DNA of 64,000 nt, from the NCBI GenBank assembly GCA_963836355.1, contig CAWIJO010000002.1, positions 1,178,001 to 1,242,000 on the forward strand. Reading direction: 5' to 3'. Position numbers and translations under genes: made by a program. The DNA is from Palsa-506 sp963836355 (lineage in GTDB: Bacteria; Actinomycetota; Actinomycetes; Streptosporangiales; Streptosporangiaceae). The stretch's first letter is position 1. Each line of letters starts with the position of its first letter. This document shows, piece by piece, positions 8,326-18,076 of the stretch. The notes beneath the pieces are model-generated. The model did not search any database. It saw nothing but the letters and a program-made list of their open reading frames with translations, and was not told where the DNA came from.

Positions 8326-9381
8326 TCATAGCGGGCCCAGCGGTTCCGGGCTCACCGCCGGCTCGGCTAACTCGGCAGGATCGCGCAGTACCGCGCGGAC
8401 CGCCGGATCGGCCGCATCAGCCTCGGCCGCGCGGTACAGGTCGGGCTCCAGGTAGATGATCTGAGCGATCGGGACCGCCGCCCTGACGCGGCGCTCGGCA
8501 GCGTCTATCCCGCTGGTGATGCTGGCTCCGGTCTGCTCGCCGCGGATCGCGACCTTCGCGGCCACCAGCAGCGCCTCGGGCCCGAGGTGTACTGTCCGCA
8601 GGTGAATGACGCGCTGCAGTTCTGGCCCGTCCTCCAGCGCGGTCACGATCAGGCGCTCGACCTCCGTGCTGGCCGACTCCCCGATCAGCAGGCTCTTCAT
8701 CTCGATCGCGAGGATCACGGCCACCACCCCGAGCAGGCCGCCGATCGCCAGCGAGCCGACGCCGTCCCATTCCGGATGGTGGGTCATGGCGCTCAGTGCC
8801 ACGCCGATCAAGGCGAACACCAGGCCGACCAGCGCCGCCATGTCCTCCAGCAGGACGGTCGGCAGCTCCGGCGCCTTGGCATGCCGGATGAAATAGATCA
8901 GCCCGTGCTCTGCCCTGGCCCGGTTGGACGCGGCCAGCGCGGTCCGGAGCGAGAAGGACTCCAGGATAATCGCAACGCCAAGTACGGCGAGCGCCACCGC
9001 TGGCGACGCCACCTTCTCCGGGTGGCTGATCCGGTGCACGCCTTCGTAGACGGAGAACACCGCGCCCACGGTGAAGAGCACCACGGCGACGACGAACCCG
9101 TAGAAATACCGTTCCCGGCCGAACCCGAACTGGTGCTGCTCCGTCTCGGCCCGCCGCGATCGGCTACGGCCGACAAGCAGCAGGATCTGGTTGCCGGAGT
9201 CGGCTACTGAATGCACCGACTCGGCCAGCATCGAGGCCGACCCGGTGATGACGAATGCGACGAATTTCGTCGCCGCGATGCCCAGGTTGGCGCCGAGCGC
9301 GGCGAGCACGGCCCGCGTGCCGCCGTGCGCGGCCGCCCGGCTGGCCGGGACCTGGCCACGGCGGGGATCTGCAGGCGCCAC
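8326..9381 (-). CDS. Cation diffusion facilitator family transporter
   Basis: CDF-type divalent metal/proton antiporter of about 351 aa with six predicted membrane segments. The family signature SASMLAESVHSVADSGNQILLLVG is present and is quoted here only in part: the key acidic and His residues are in AESVHSVADSG. A second metal-site region follows at LLEDMAALVGLVFALIG, and a cytoplasmic C-terminal domain runs from about residue 235. The domain pattern resembles the SLC30A9-like subgroup. The GTG start at 9381 directly abuts the stop of the upstream Trm112 gene, so the two are probably co-translated. Substrate metal is not predictable, with Zn, Mn and Fe all possible. Confidence 0.87.
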   Translation of the reverse strand: MAPADPRRGQVPASRAAAHGGTRAVLAALGANLGIAATKFVAFVITGSASMLAESVHSVADSGNQILLLVGRSRSRRAETEQHQFGFGRERYFYGFVVAVVLFTVGAVFSVYEGVHRISHPEKVASPAVALAVLGVAIILESFSLRTALAASNRARAEHGLIYFIRHAKAPELPTVLLEDMAALVGLVFALIGVALSAMTHHPEWDGVGSLAIGGLLGVVAVILAIEMKSLLIGESASTEVERLIVTALEDGPELQRVIHLRTVHLGPEALLVAAKVAIRGEQTGASITSGIDAAERRVRAAVPIAQIIYLEPDLYRAAEADAADPAVRAVLRDPAELAEPAVSPEPLGPL

Positions 9382-9564
9382 CTAGCCGGCCTGGGGGCGG
9401 CGTGCCTCGTCCACGAGCAGGACAGGGATATCGTCACGAACTGGGTATGCCAGCCCGCATTCGACGTTGGTGCAAACCAGCTCGGTCGCCTCGGTGTCGG
9501 CCCGCAGCGGCGCATGGCACTGCGGGCAGGCCAGGATCTCCAGTAGCCAGTCATCGATCTTCAT
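9382..9564 (-). CDS. Trm112-family zinc-ribbon-like protein
   Basis: Small 60-aa protein starting MKIDDWLLEILACPQCHAPL, with a CPQC pair, a further Cys in VCTNVECGLAYPV and the typical YPVRDDIPVLL ending. Eukaryotic and archaeal Trm112 activate methyltransferases; the bacterial role is poorly known. The start at 9564 is the only Met giving the family N-terminus. It lies between manB (82 bases upstream) and the CDF transporter (abutting), so it is probably in one transcript with manB. Confidence 0.85.
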   Translation of the reverse strand: MKIDDWLLEILACPQCHAPLRADTEATELVCTNVECGLAYPVRDDIPVLLVDEARRPQAG

Positions 9565-9646
9565 GGCGTCTCCCAGGGTGTCAGGGGGGTGGGATGCCCG
9601 GGCGCCAGGCGCGGGTAGGCCGGGCGGGCACGGCAGGCAGGCCAGG

Positions 9647-11002
9647 CTATCCCGCATCGTGGCGCACCATGCCAAGCACCTCGTCGCGGATCGCGGCCAT
9701 TTGCTCCGCATCCGGCGCCTCGACATTCAGCCGCAGCAACGGCTCGGTATTGGATGGCCGCAAGTTGAACCACCAGCCTGCGCCGCAGAAGGTCAGCCCG
9801 TCCAATTCATCCACGGTAACGCCGGCCCGGCTGGCGAATTCAGCGCGCACGCCGGCCGCCGTCGCGGCCGGGTCGCCGACCTCGCTGTTGATCTCGCCGG
9901 ACGCCGTGTACCTGGAGTACTCGGCGAGCAGCGCCGACAGCGGCCCGGGCTGCGAGCCGAGCGCGGCGAGGGTGTGCATCGCCGCCAGCATCCCGGAGTC
10001 GGCGAACCAGAAGTCGCGGAAGTAGAAATGCCCGGAATGCTCGCCGCCGAAAATCGCGCCGGTCGCGGCCATTTTCGCCTTGATGAACGAGTGCCCGACC
10101 CTGGTCCGCACCGGGACGCCACCGCGGGAGGAAATGATCTCGGGCACCGCCCGAGAGGTGATCAGGTTGTGGATGACGGTCGCGCCAGGCTCCCTAGCCA
10201 GCTCCCGCGCCGCGATCAGCGCGGTGAGGACGGACGGCGAGACGAGCTGGCCGCGCTCGTCGACCACGAAGCAGCGGTCGGCGTCGCCGTCGAACGCGAG
10301 CCCGATGTCCGCGTCTGAGCGGATGACGGCATCCTGCAGATCGCGCAGGTTCGCCGCGTCGATCGGGTTAGCCTCGTGATTCGGGAAGGAGCCATCCAGC
10401 TCAAAGTAGAGCGGCACGATCTCCAGTGGCAGGCCCTTGAACACCTCGGGAACGGTGTGCCCGGCCATCCCGTTCCCGGCGTCGACGGCTACCTTGAGCT
10501 GCCGGATCCCGGACAGATCCACCAGCGTCCGCAGATGCTCGGCATACCCGGATAGCAGGTCGCGCGACGTAATCGTCCCGGCCGGGCCGACGCGGGGGGG
10601 GATGTCGCCACTAGCCGCCGCGCGCAGCTCGGCCAGCCCGGTCTCGGCACCGACTGGCCTGGCACCCTGGCGGCAGAGCTTGATCCCGTTGTACTTCGCC
10701 GGATTGTGGCTGGCCGTGATCATCGCACCAGCCATGTTCAGGCTGCCGCTGGCGTAGTAGAGCAAGTCGGTCGAGCCGAGCCCGGCCGACACCACGTCGG
10801 CGCCCTGCGCGGCCGCCCCGCGCCCGAACGCTTCTGCGAGGGGCGCGGATGACGTTCGCATGTCGTGCGCCGTGACGACCGCCCCCGCACCGGTGAGCCG
10901 CGCGAACGCCGCGCCGATCCGCTCCGCTGCTTCCTCGTCTAGCTCGTCGGGAAAGAGACCCCGGATGTCGTATGCCTTGAAGATCTTCGCGTAGTTAGCC
11001 AC
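9647..11002 (-). CDS. manB: Phosphomannomutase/phosphoglucomutase
   Basis: Alpha-D-phosphohexomutase of 451 aa that interconverts hexose-6-phosphate and hexose-1-phosphate, feeding GDP-mannose synthesis together with the ManC homologue at 27.2-28.4 kb. All four family signatures are visible: the start NYAKIFKAYDIRG, the phosphoserine loop ITASHNPAKYNGIK, the Mg-binding loop AFDGDADRCF, the sugar loop GGEHSGHFYF and the phosphate-binding RPSNTEPLLRLN. GTG at 11002 was chosen over upstream Met codons because GGGGAGG lies at correct spacing and the conserved domain begins immediately. The position next to DUF3499 matches mycobacterial manB (from memory). Confidence 0.92.
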   Translation of the reverse strand: MANYAKIFKAYDIRGLFPDELDEEAAERIGAAFARLTGAGAVVTAHDMRTSSAPLAEAFGRGAAAQGADVVSAGLGSTDLLYYASGSLNMAGAMITASHNPAKYNGIKLCRQGARPVGAETGLAELRAAASGDIPPRVGPAGTITSRDLLSGYAEHLRTLVDLSGIRQLKVAVDAGNGMAGHTVPEVFKGLPLEIVPLYFELDGSFPNHEANPIDAANLRDLQDAVIRSDADIGLAFDGDADRCFVVDERGQLVSPSVLTALIAARELAREPGATVIHNLITSRAVPEIISSRGGVPVRTRVGHSFIKAKMAATGAIFGGEHSGHFYFRDFWFADSGMLAAMHTLAALGSQPGPLSALLAEYSRYTASGEINSEVGDPAATAAGVRAEFASRAGVTVDELDGLTFCGAGWWFNLRPSNTEPLLRLNVEAPDAEQMAAIRDEVLGMVRHDAG

Positions 11003-11199
11003 TGTGGCCTGCCTCCCCGCAACTGATTGCACCGTGCCTGTACGCATTGCGCCCCCGTGACCGCGCTGCGCGGACACCGAGCCTACCGGCCGGGCCGGCA
11101 GGCTGGCCGCGCCGACGCGCCTGCCAGATTACGGCCATCGGCGAGCACTGCGATTAGTGAGCACTGCGATCGGCGGCAAGCTGGGCGCCGAAACCGCGC

Positions 11200-11565
11200 C
11201 TAGCCGAGCTTGCCCTTGTCCTCGGGCGATGAACGGAGTACCCGCAGGTGCCCGCGCCTGCCGACCTCGACCCCTTGCCCGACAGGCTCGGCCGCAGCGC
11301 GTGGCAGGCCGGCTTCCCGGACGGCATTGGCCAGCGCTTCCAGGTCATCAGCTTCCTGATCGGCCGGCCCGGCCGGGAGCCTGACCACATCCCAGCCGCG
11401 GGGAACGGTCAGCCGGTCGGCATGTGCTGCGCACAGGTCATAGCAATGCGGCTCCACGTAGGCGGCCAGCGGACCGAGCACGGCGGTGGAGTCGCGGTAT
11501 ACGTAGGTCAGCGTGAAAAGCGCGATCTGCTTGCACACGGGCCGTGAGCAGCGCCGAGGGCTCAC
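11200..11565 (-). CDS. DUF3499 family protein
   Basis: Conserved actinobacterial protein of 121 aa and unknown function. It begins MSPRRCSRPVCKQIALFTLTYVY, with a Cys pair near the N-terminus and further Cys/His residues in YVEPHCYDLCAAHADRL, which suggests a small metal-binding fold (inference). GTG at 11565 is preceded by GAGGTGGG. It lies upstream of manB on the same strand with a gap of about 200 bases containing a 12-base direct repeat (GAGCACTGCGAT). The neighbouring divergent metallopeptidase-like gene is a standard partner in this synteny block. Confidence 0.85.
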   Translation of the reverse strand: MSPRRCSRPVCKQIALFTLTYVYRDSTAVLGPLAAYVEPHCYDLCAAHADRLTVPRGWDVVRLPAGPADQEADDLEALANAVREAGLPRAAAEPVGQGVEVGRRGHLRVLRSSPEDKGKLG

Positions 11566-11792
11566 CTGCCCACCTCGCTCACGGCACCGCCCGCGGCCGC
11601 GGCGCCCTGGCTGCGGCGTGCCCGCGGGCCGCAGCGCAGGCGGAGTCGCGTAGATCGCTCACAACGGCTGACGGTATCGATCCGCGGGCGGTAACGCCAC
11701 CACCCGGGGCACTCTGCACGATCGTGTCTCCGCGGGCGGTCCGGCGTCCGGGTCGGCCTGCCCCGGGGCTGCCCGGGCCGGCCGGGGCCGGG

Positions 11793-11807
11793 ATACGCTC
11801 GGTTATT
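11793..11807 (+). promoter_or_regulatory. Candidate -10 element for a leaderless transcript
   Basis: TACGCT at 11793-11798 ends nine bases before the GTG at 11808, the distance expected when transcription starts at the start codon. No ribosome-binding site is present in front of the GTG, which agrees with leaderless translation. No convincing -35 was seen. Confidence 0.4.
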
Positions 11808-12281
11808 GTGCAGACTGGCGACAGCCGTCCTGGAGTCCCTGGCCGGATCCGGCGGCGCGACCGGCACGGCCGGGGCCTGCGCGGAATGCTTGCCCCGCAG
11901 GACGCCCCCATCTACCGGAGCCGCGCGGAGCGCTTCGATGATCTCGTGCTCCAGGCAGTCGCCCAGCTAGAGCCGCGGTGGGCAGCCGAGTTGTCCGGTG
12001 TCGAGTTCGCTGTCGAGGAAATCCCGGCGGCCGAACGGCCCGCTGACCTGCCTGATCCGGTGCCGCTCGCCCGGCTCGAACCTGGCTCGGGCAGTCCGCG
12101 TGATGCTGGTCGCCCGGCTTCGCCGCCGCGCATAGTACTTTACCGGCGCCCGCTGCTCGCCCGCGCGGACGGCGCGGAAGACCTGGGTGAGCTCGTACTT
12201 GATGTCGTGGTCGAGGAATTCGCCCAGTTGCTCGGCGTCGACCCGCGCGCAGTCGATCCCGGCTATTCAGCAGAGGATTAG
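11808..12281 (+). CDS. Metallopeptidase-family protein lacking HExxH (Rv3259-like)
   Basis: Actinobacterial protein of 157 aa. It carries the conserved N-terminal RRRDRHGRG stretch, then YRSRAERFDDLVLQAV and LSGVEFAVEEIP, and a C-terminal helix DVVVEEFAQLLGVDPR. That helix is where zincin-like relatives carry HExxH; here the position reads VEEFAQ, so the zinc ligands are missing and peptidase activity is unlikely. The GTG at 11808 was selected because the conserved basic stretch begins soon after it and the region upstream does not look coding. It is transcribed away from DUF3499 and manB and converges on DUF5719. Confidence 0.75.
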   Translation: MQTGDSRPGVPGRIRRRDRHGRGLRGMLAPQDAPIYRSRAERFDDLVLQAVAQLEPRWAAELSGVEFAVEEIPAAERPADLPDPVPLARLEPGSGSPRDAGRPASPPRIVLYRRPLLARADGAEDLGELVLDVVVEEFAQLLGVDPRAVDPGYSAED

Positions 12282-12295
12282 AGCACCGGCGAGCC

Positions 12296-12403
12296 GAGCG
12301 AGTCGCGTACTGCTGTCCGGCAGGGCTAGGGCAGCGCCGCATCGAGCGAGTCGCGTACTGCTGTCCGGCAGGGCTAGGGCAGCGCCGCATCGAGCGAGTC
12401 GCG
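12296..12403. repeat. 48-bp tandem duplication at the DUF5719 3' end
   Basis: Two exact 48-base units (12296-12343 and 12344-12391) are followed by 12 bases of a third (12392-12403). Each unit contains the stop region of the DUF5719 reading frame, so the end of that gene has been copied downstream. Confidence 0.85.
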
Positions 12404-13916
12404 CACCGGGACCAGCGGGACCGAAGTGAGCGAGGTCAACACGGGGAAGATCGACTGAACCGTGCCGCCCGCCGTGAGCACCCGCCCGGCATAGACCGGC
12501 CCCGATCCTGGCAGCGGCGTGATCACCACGGCGAACGGCAGTCGCGCGGCGGATTCCGCTGGGCGGCCGGATCCGGACGACCGCCGTGTGCTTCGCCGCC
12601 ACCTGAATCACCCGGTCCGGCTGGCCGACTGCGCCGGGCTGCTGCGCCGCGGCGGTCGCCTGCTCGGTGATCCGGACGCTGGCCGCGCCGAGCGGCGCGG
12701 AGAGCACCAGCGTGGAGGCGTTACCGGAGCCGCTGAGATTGTCGGCCACGACACCCTGCTGCTGCACTGGGGCGGATGCAGCGGTGAACACTCCTGGCGC
12801 GCCGGCCGGTCCGCCGGACACGCGGATGGTCGCGGCAACGGGCACGTTCGAGGTCAGCCTGATAGCCGCGGCAACGCCGCCGAGCGACGGCAGGGCCACC
12901 ACGACCGCTGAGCCGCCTGGCAGGTCGATTCCGCTCCCGCCGGTGGGGTGATAGGAGCCTTTCGCCGTCACTGCGGTCAGTTTGACCTGAGCGTTTGCCG
13001 CGCCAGGTACGGCGACGTAGAGATCCCTGCTGCCAGCCGAGGATGGCAGGCCAGGCAGGATGAGGCTCCTGGCGGGCGGCTGGCTGGCCGGCACCCAGGC
13101 ACCTGTCTGCCGCAAGCTCTTGGTTTCCCTGAGCGCGGCAACGAGCCGCCCGAGGCTGGTGCGAATGTGCACCGCGATCACCCTGGATCCATGCAGCAGC
13201 GTCGCCAGCGACTGCACGACCAGGCCGTGGGCGGGAACCGCGATCCCGGTGTCGGTACTGCCAAGCAGCGGGCCACTGTCGGTGAAGATGTCGGCTTCCG
13301 CGTCCGCGGGCTGGCTGTCGGTATTCATCAGGTACAGCTGCAGCCCGGCGAGTTCGTGCTGCCCGGGTCCGACGAACCAGAAGTCGGTGCCAGGGCCGCC
13401 GCAGGCCGCGGTCGGAAACCCGCCGGCGCCGGTTTGCTCCACCTCAAGCGCGCGGGCCATCGCCCCGGTCGCCCGGACGACCACGCCGCCCCGGGCCGGG
13501 GCGGCCGGTATCTTGTCATTGGCGGCGGCGTGACTGCCCGCCGGCACCCGGCCTGACCGGGCCGTTGCCAGCGGAATCCGGGTCCGGCTCAGCACGCCCG
13601 GCTGGGTGCGGGTGAACAGCGGCTTTCCGGTGTCGGTGCTACCCGCCGCTGACAGGCGGGTAACCGCTGCAGTGCCGGTGCCGGCCTGGCCCGCGGCCGG
13701 CGCTCCGGCGACGATCGCGACGTCGCCTCCAGCCGTGCTGCCCGGCGACGGACAGGCCCGGATCGCGGCCGTCACCAGCGCACGGCCAGCCGGCCGCACC
13801 GGGTGTCCGGTTGCCGCGGCGACCGGATGGCTGAGCCACGCCAGCCCGTACTGGCCTGCCAGGGCAAGCACCACCAGGATGGCGACGATCAGCCTGTTCG
13901 CGAACAACCGCCTCAC
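12374..13916 (-). CDS. DUF5719 family secreted/anchored protein (frame broken near 12570)
   Basis: Large extracytoplasmic protein with an N-terminal signal/anchor (RLIVAILVVLALAGQYGLAWL) and Ala/Gly-rich beta-type repeats; its function is unknown. It overlaps the upstream GT2 gene by four bases, so the two probably act together at the cell envelope. The open frame from 13916 runs to 12267, but its last roughly 100 residues look wrong. In the next frame the sequence reads LPFAVVITPLPGSGPVYAG and then VFPVLTSLTSVPLVPV-like residues to a stop at 12374. That is a natural continuation, so there is a single-base indel near 12570. Either the sequence is wrong there or the C-terminus is altered. Confidence 0.75.
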
Positions 13917-16900
13917 CAGCGATCATCTCCACTGTCTTCGCCAGGCACCGGCCAGCGGGAGGCGATTTCCTCCTCCGCTGGCGGGTCCGGCCAGGCCTGG
14001 CCGGACCCGCCGGGGACCGGCAGCGGGTCCAGCCGGTCGCTGCCCGCTGGCCTGGCAGGATGCGGGTCTGCCGCCGGCTGTTCGCCGCGTGTCGATGGCG
14101 GCTGTTCGCCGCGTGTCGATGGCGGCTGATTGTAGGGCCGGTATGACCGGGATGGCGGTTCATGGCCGGGCTCGCGGGCGGGTGGCTGGCGCTCCGGCCA
14201 GGAGGTCCGCTGGTCCGCTGGCCAGGACACAGGCTGGCGCTCCGGCCAGGAGGTCCGCTGGCCGGCCGGCCAGGACGGCTGTCCCCCTGGCCAGGACGAC
14301 GCCTGCCCGCCGGGCCACGACGGCACATCTCCGGAGGCGGGCGGCGGCTGGCCCGCGGGCCGGGCATTTCCCCGGTCTGCCTGCCGCGACGGCGGCTGGC
14401 CCGCGGGCCAGCCGGGATGCTCGCTGGCTGGCCACGCGGACGGCGAACTGGCCGGCCCGCCAGGCCCGTACTCGCCAGCCCCGTACTCGCCAGCCCCGTA
14501 CTCGCCAGCCCCGTACTCGCCAGCCCCGTACTCGCCAGGCCCGTACTCGCCAGCCCCGTACTCGCCAGGCCCGTACTCGCTGGCCGGCCGGCCAGCCGCG
14601 TACTCACTGGTGCGCGGCCCGCCCCGGCCGACCGCATCCAGGCCCGCCGTATCCAGGCCCGCCGAACCCAGGCCTGCCGGATGCCGCCCGGCCTGGCCGA
14701 GGCTGGCGGCCTCCCGCAGGGCCGGATCCACCGGGAGCGACCGGCGCGCCCGGCCCGGGCCTTCCCGCTCGGGCGATGGCCTGCGTGCGGCCTTGCCCGG
14801 CCGTTCCGCGCGCCCGGCGCGGTCGCCCCGTCCCTTGTCCCGGCCGTGGCCACGACCGCCGTGGCCGCGGCGGCCGGGACCGGCCGGGCCAGGCAGCGCC
14901 GACCCAGCCGGGCCGGCCGGGCCAGCGGCCGCTGAAGCGCCGGCCGCGGCGCTGCTGTCGCCGGCCGCTGCCGCGGCCGGAGCCGCCGCGGCCGAGCTGA
15001 TGCCTGGCAACGCGAGCACGACCAGCACCGCGAGCACCAGAAACTCAAGGAGCAGCGCGGCATCGTGGCCGGTGTCATCGTGGCGGAGGCTGAGCCGGCC
15101 GCCGCCTGGCGGCAGCCGGAATGCCTGTGCCCACCGGCCGGCCGGCGAAGCGACGGAGGCCAGCGGATGACCGTTGAGCGTGGCGCTCCAGCCGCCGGCC
15201 GGCTCGGCAAGCTCGAGCGTGCCGCCGGCCGCCGGAGCCGCCGCGCCCGCGACGCCGACCGCGCCCGAGTGCAGCGGGACGATCTTGCCGCCGGCCTCGA
15301 CGACCCGCACCCGGGCCGGGAAATCCACCAGCCGCCACAGCGCGAACGAGGACGTCGCGCTCACCGGCCGCAGCCCGGCCACTCCGTCCAGCACCCGGGT
15401 CAGCCCGGGATCGACCGGGGCCGGCATCAGCACGAAGCCGATATCGAATTGCGCGAGCGTATTGCCCTGGTCCACTGCCTCGCCGCCATTCGGGGCGACC
15501 AGGGTCGCTACGGCATTGCCGAGCGCCCGCTGCGCGGCGGGCACCGGAGCGAGTTCCGGGTCGGCGAGGGACGGGCCGGTGCCGCGCAGCACCGCGTAGC
15601 TCACGTGACCGTGCTCCGACCGCAGCACCAGCGTGCGCAGCCGCAGCCCGTTGGCCGAGGAGACGGCGACAAGCTCAGGCACTACCTGCCCGCCGGTCAC
15701 AATCACCGGGCCCCGGATCCCGCTGACCACCCACGACGAGGCCGCCAGGACCGGTGCCGAGCAAGCGGCGACGGCCAGCACCACCACGCCGAGGCCGCGG
15801 GCGCTGCCCAGCGCGCGCAGCCCGCCCGGCACCCCGGCCAGCACGCGCGGGATGGCATCGCCCGCGGTGGCCGCGGCGAGCAGTACGCCGATGGCGACGA
15901 CGGCGATGGCGACCCCCGGCCAGGCGGTAATGCTGGTGTCGGCGGCGGGAGGCGTGACGGTGACGCGGCTCACCGCGATGGCGACCAGCAGGCCGCCCAG
16001 CGCGATCCCCCAGCCCGTCATGACCAGCGCGCGCCGCCTGGTCAGCAGCAGCGCGGCCAGCGCGGCGGCGGCGAGCCCGGCGGTGACCCAGAACGGCGGC
16101 ATGCCAGGGCCGCCGGGGCTGAGCAGCAGCAGCGACCGGGCAGGCAGGTCAGGGCTGGCCAGGCCGGGCGCCTGGACGCCGGCCTCGAGCAGCAGCAGGG
16201 CCGGATTGGTGGTCAACTCGATGGTCCAGGGCACCAGCAGCACCGGCGCCACCGCCAGGGCGATCGCCAGGTTCGGCACCAGGCCACGCCGGGATGAGCC
16301 GACGGCGAGCGCGGCCAGCACCGCCGCGGCCAGCGCGATCACCCAGACCAGCGGCACGAACGCGGTGGCCAGCGCGACGATCAGGCCAGTTGCCCAGGCG
16401 GCCCGGCGGGCCAGCCGCGGCGGCTGGGTGAACATCCGCGCCGCGGTGAGCGCGATCAGCGGCAGCAGCACGAACACGAGTGCGGTGCCGATCCGGCCGC
16501 CGGCCACCGATCCCATCGCGACCGGCAGCAGCGCGTATGCCGCGGCGGCCCAGACCCGGACCGGGGCGAACCGGGTGATCCGTCGCGTGGCGAGGTACGC
16601 GGTCAGGCCGGCCAGCGGCACGCAGCCGAGCAGCATCACGTCCACCGCCAGCCACGGCTTGCCGCCCAGGATCGTGGCCATCGCGGCGATCACCGCGAGG
16701 TACGGGGGGGCGCTGGTGGCCGAGCCGATCCCGGTCGGATGGAAGCCCTGCAGGTATGCGTGCCACAGCCCGGCGGCCCCGCCCGAGGCCGGGATCAGCG
16801 CGCCGCCGCCGATCGTGCCGCGGCCGAGCAGCGAGCGCTCGGCGACGAGCGCGACAACGGTTAGCCCGGCAAACAGCAGCACCCCCGGGTTGGTCAGCAC

Positions 16901-18076
16901 CCGCTGGGCCAGCCCGTTGTCGACCAGCATCGAGTCGTCCTCGGACGGATCCTCCGAGGCGTGATGGCTGCCGGTCGTGTCCAGCTGGGTCGACCGCGAC
17001 ATGACGTCGGCGGCGAACTCGGCCAGCCGCCGCACGGACCGGCCGGGCGGCAGCTCGGCGCGCAGCCGGCCGTAGGCGGCCCGGCGCCCGCGGGAGCGCC
17101 GCTGCCGCGCGCTGAGCAGGCGGAGCGGATGCCCAAGCACGGAACCGCCGGCGGCAAGTTCGTCCAGCGCCGCGGCCGGCCGCTTCGCGACCAGGAAGAA
17201 GATCGTGCGCAGCGCCGAGACCGCGACATTCCCGGCCAGCGAGGCGAGCATCGGCACGGCTGGCAGGTTCGTGAGCAGCGTGCGCAGCGCGTTGCCCCGG
17301 TCCAGCCGGTGCGGACGGCGGGACACCGAGACGGTCCGCCGGCGCCGTGCCGTCGCCTCCAGGTGGTAAGCCACCGCGCTGGTGATGACCCGGACCCGGT
17401 AGCCGGCCGCGTGCACGCGCCAGCAGAAATCGACATCCTCGCGGAAGAACGTCATCGCGGTGTCGAAGCCGCCAACCTCGTCCCAGACATCGCGGCGGAC
17501 CAGCATCCCGGCGCTGCCGACGGCCAGTGAGTCCCGGTCACCGTCGTGCTGGCCCTGGTCCACCTCCCTGGCCTCGATGCCGGTGATCCGGCGGCCGGCC
17601 GTGTCGATGGTTACCCCGGCCTCCAGGATCACCTGCCGGTCGGCCCAGTCCATGATCTTCGGGCCGAGGACGGCGGCCGAGTTGACCTCGGCCGCACCCC
17701 GGAGCAGTTGCTCCAGTGCGTCCGGGGCAGGCTCGCAGTCGTCGTGCAGCAGCCAGAGCCATTCGGTCCGCTCCGGGTCAGCTACCCCGGACGGCCCGGG
17801 CACCGGCACATTCGCGGCCCGGTGCTGCAGCGCGCGGGTTACCGCCGCCGCGTAACCGGTGCCGCGCTCCATGCCGAATACGACTGCCTGGCCGAGCTGG
17901 CCCGCCAGCACGGCACCGCTCCGGTCCCGGCTGCCGGTATCAACGGCGACAACCCGCTGAACTGGCCGGGTCTGCCCGAGCAGGGCACCGATGACATGCG
18001 GCAGCCACGCGGCGCCATCGTGCGCGACGACCACCGCTGTGACGACATGATGGGAGTACGTATCGTTTGGCGACAA
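13913..18076 (-). CDS. Giant membrane glycosyltransferase, GT2 family, with low-complexity tail
   Basis: Protein of 1,387 aa. Residues about 10-260 form a GT2 fold with VVVAHDGAAWLP, DTGSRDRSGAV, the metal-binding LLHDDCEPAPD and FFREDVDFCWRVHAAGYRV. Residues about 385-1010 hold a dozen or more membrane segments with long extracellular loops. From about residue 1060 the tail is Pro/Gly/Arg-rich and includes a GEYGA/P pentapeptide array (14461-14580). The start used is TTG at 18076; a GTG slightly downstream is possible. It overlaps DUF5719 by four bases and belongs to the manB/whiB2 block, suggesting transfer of a sugar to an envelope polymer. Acceptor and donor are unknown. Confidence 0.85.
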   Translation of the reverse strand: MSPNDTYSHHVVTAVVVAHDGAAWLPHVIGALLGQTRPVQRVVAVDTGSRDRSGAVLAGQLGQAVVFGMERGTGYAAAVTRALQHRAANVPVPGPSGVADPERTEWLWLLHDDCEPAPDALEQLLRGAAEVNSAAVLGPKIMDWADRQVILEAGVTIDTAGRRITGIEAREVDQGQHDGDRDSLAVGSAGMLVRRDVWDEVGGFDTAMTFFREDVDFCWRVHAAGYRVRVITSAVAYHLEATARRRRTVSVSRRPHRLDRGNALRTLLTNLPAVPMLASLAGNVAVSALRTIFFLVAKRPAAALDELAAGGSVLGHPLRLLSARQRRSRGRRAAYGRLRAELPPGRSVRRLAEFAADVMSRSTQLDTTGSHHASEDPSEDDSMLVDNGLAQRVLTNPGVLLFAGLTVVALVAERSLLGRGTIGGGALIPASGGAAGLWHAYLQGFHPTGIGSATSAPPYLAVIAAMATILGGKPWLAVDVMLLGCVPLAGLTAYLATRRITRFAPVRVWAAAAYALLPVAMGSVAGGRIGTALVFVLLPLIALTAARMFTQPPRLARRAAWATGLIVALATAFVPLVWVIALAAAVLAALAVGSSRRGLVPNLAIALAVAPVLLVPWTIELTTNPALLLLEAGVQAPGLASPDLPARSLLLLSPGGPGMPPFWVTAGLAAAALAALLLTRRRALVMTGWGIALGGLLVAIAVSRVTVTPPAADTSITAWPGVAIAVVAIGVLLAAATAGDAIPRVLAGVPGGLRALGSARGLGVVVLAVAACSAPVLAASSWVVSGIRGPVIVTGGQVVPELVAVSSANGLRLRTLVLRSEHGHVSYAVLRGTGPSLADPELAPVPAAQRALGNAVATLVAPNGGEAVDQGNTLAQFDIGFVLMPAPVDPGLTRVLDGVAGLRPVSATSSFALWRLVDFPARVRVVEAGGKIVPLHSGAVGVAGAAAPAAGGTLELAEPAGGWSATLNGHPLASVASPAGRWAQAFRLPPGGGRLSLRHDDTGHDAALLLEFLVLAVLVVLALPGISSAAAAPAAAAAGDSSAAAGASAAAGPAGPAGSALPGPAGPGRRGHGGRGHGRDKGRGDRAGRAERPGKAARRPSPEREGPGRARRSLPVDPALREAASLGQAGRHPAGLGSAGLDTAGLDAVGRGGPRTSEYAAGRPASEYGPGEYGAGEYGPGEYGAGEYGAGEYGAGEYGAGEYGPGGPASSPSAWPASEHPGWPAGQPPSRQADRGNARPAGQPPPASGDVPSWPGGQASSWPGGQPSWPAGQRTSWPERQPVSWPADQRTSWPERQPPAREPGHEPPSRSYRPYNQPPSTRGEQPPSTRGEQPAADPHPARPAGSDRLDPLPVPGGSGQAWPDPPAEEEIASRWPVPGEDSGDDRW
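14461..14580. repeat. 15-bp minisatellite inside the GT2 gene (8 units)
   Basis: Eight near-identical 15-base units coding GEY-G-A/P pentapeptides on the minus strand. The unit length is a multiple of three, so copy-number change keeps the frame. Confidence 0.9.

Noticed and set aside
14461..14580. CRISPR array
   Set aside because: Units are contiguous 15-base coding repeats with no spacers.
15065..16964. Long plus-strand frames opposite the GT2 gene
   Set aside because: Shadows of the membrane part of the glycosyltransferase; composition is Arg/Gly/His-rich and resembles no protein.
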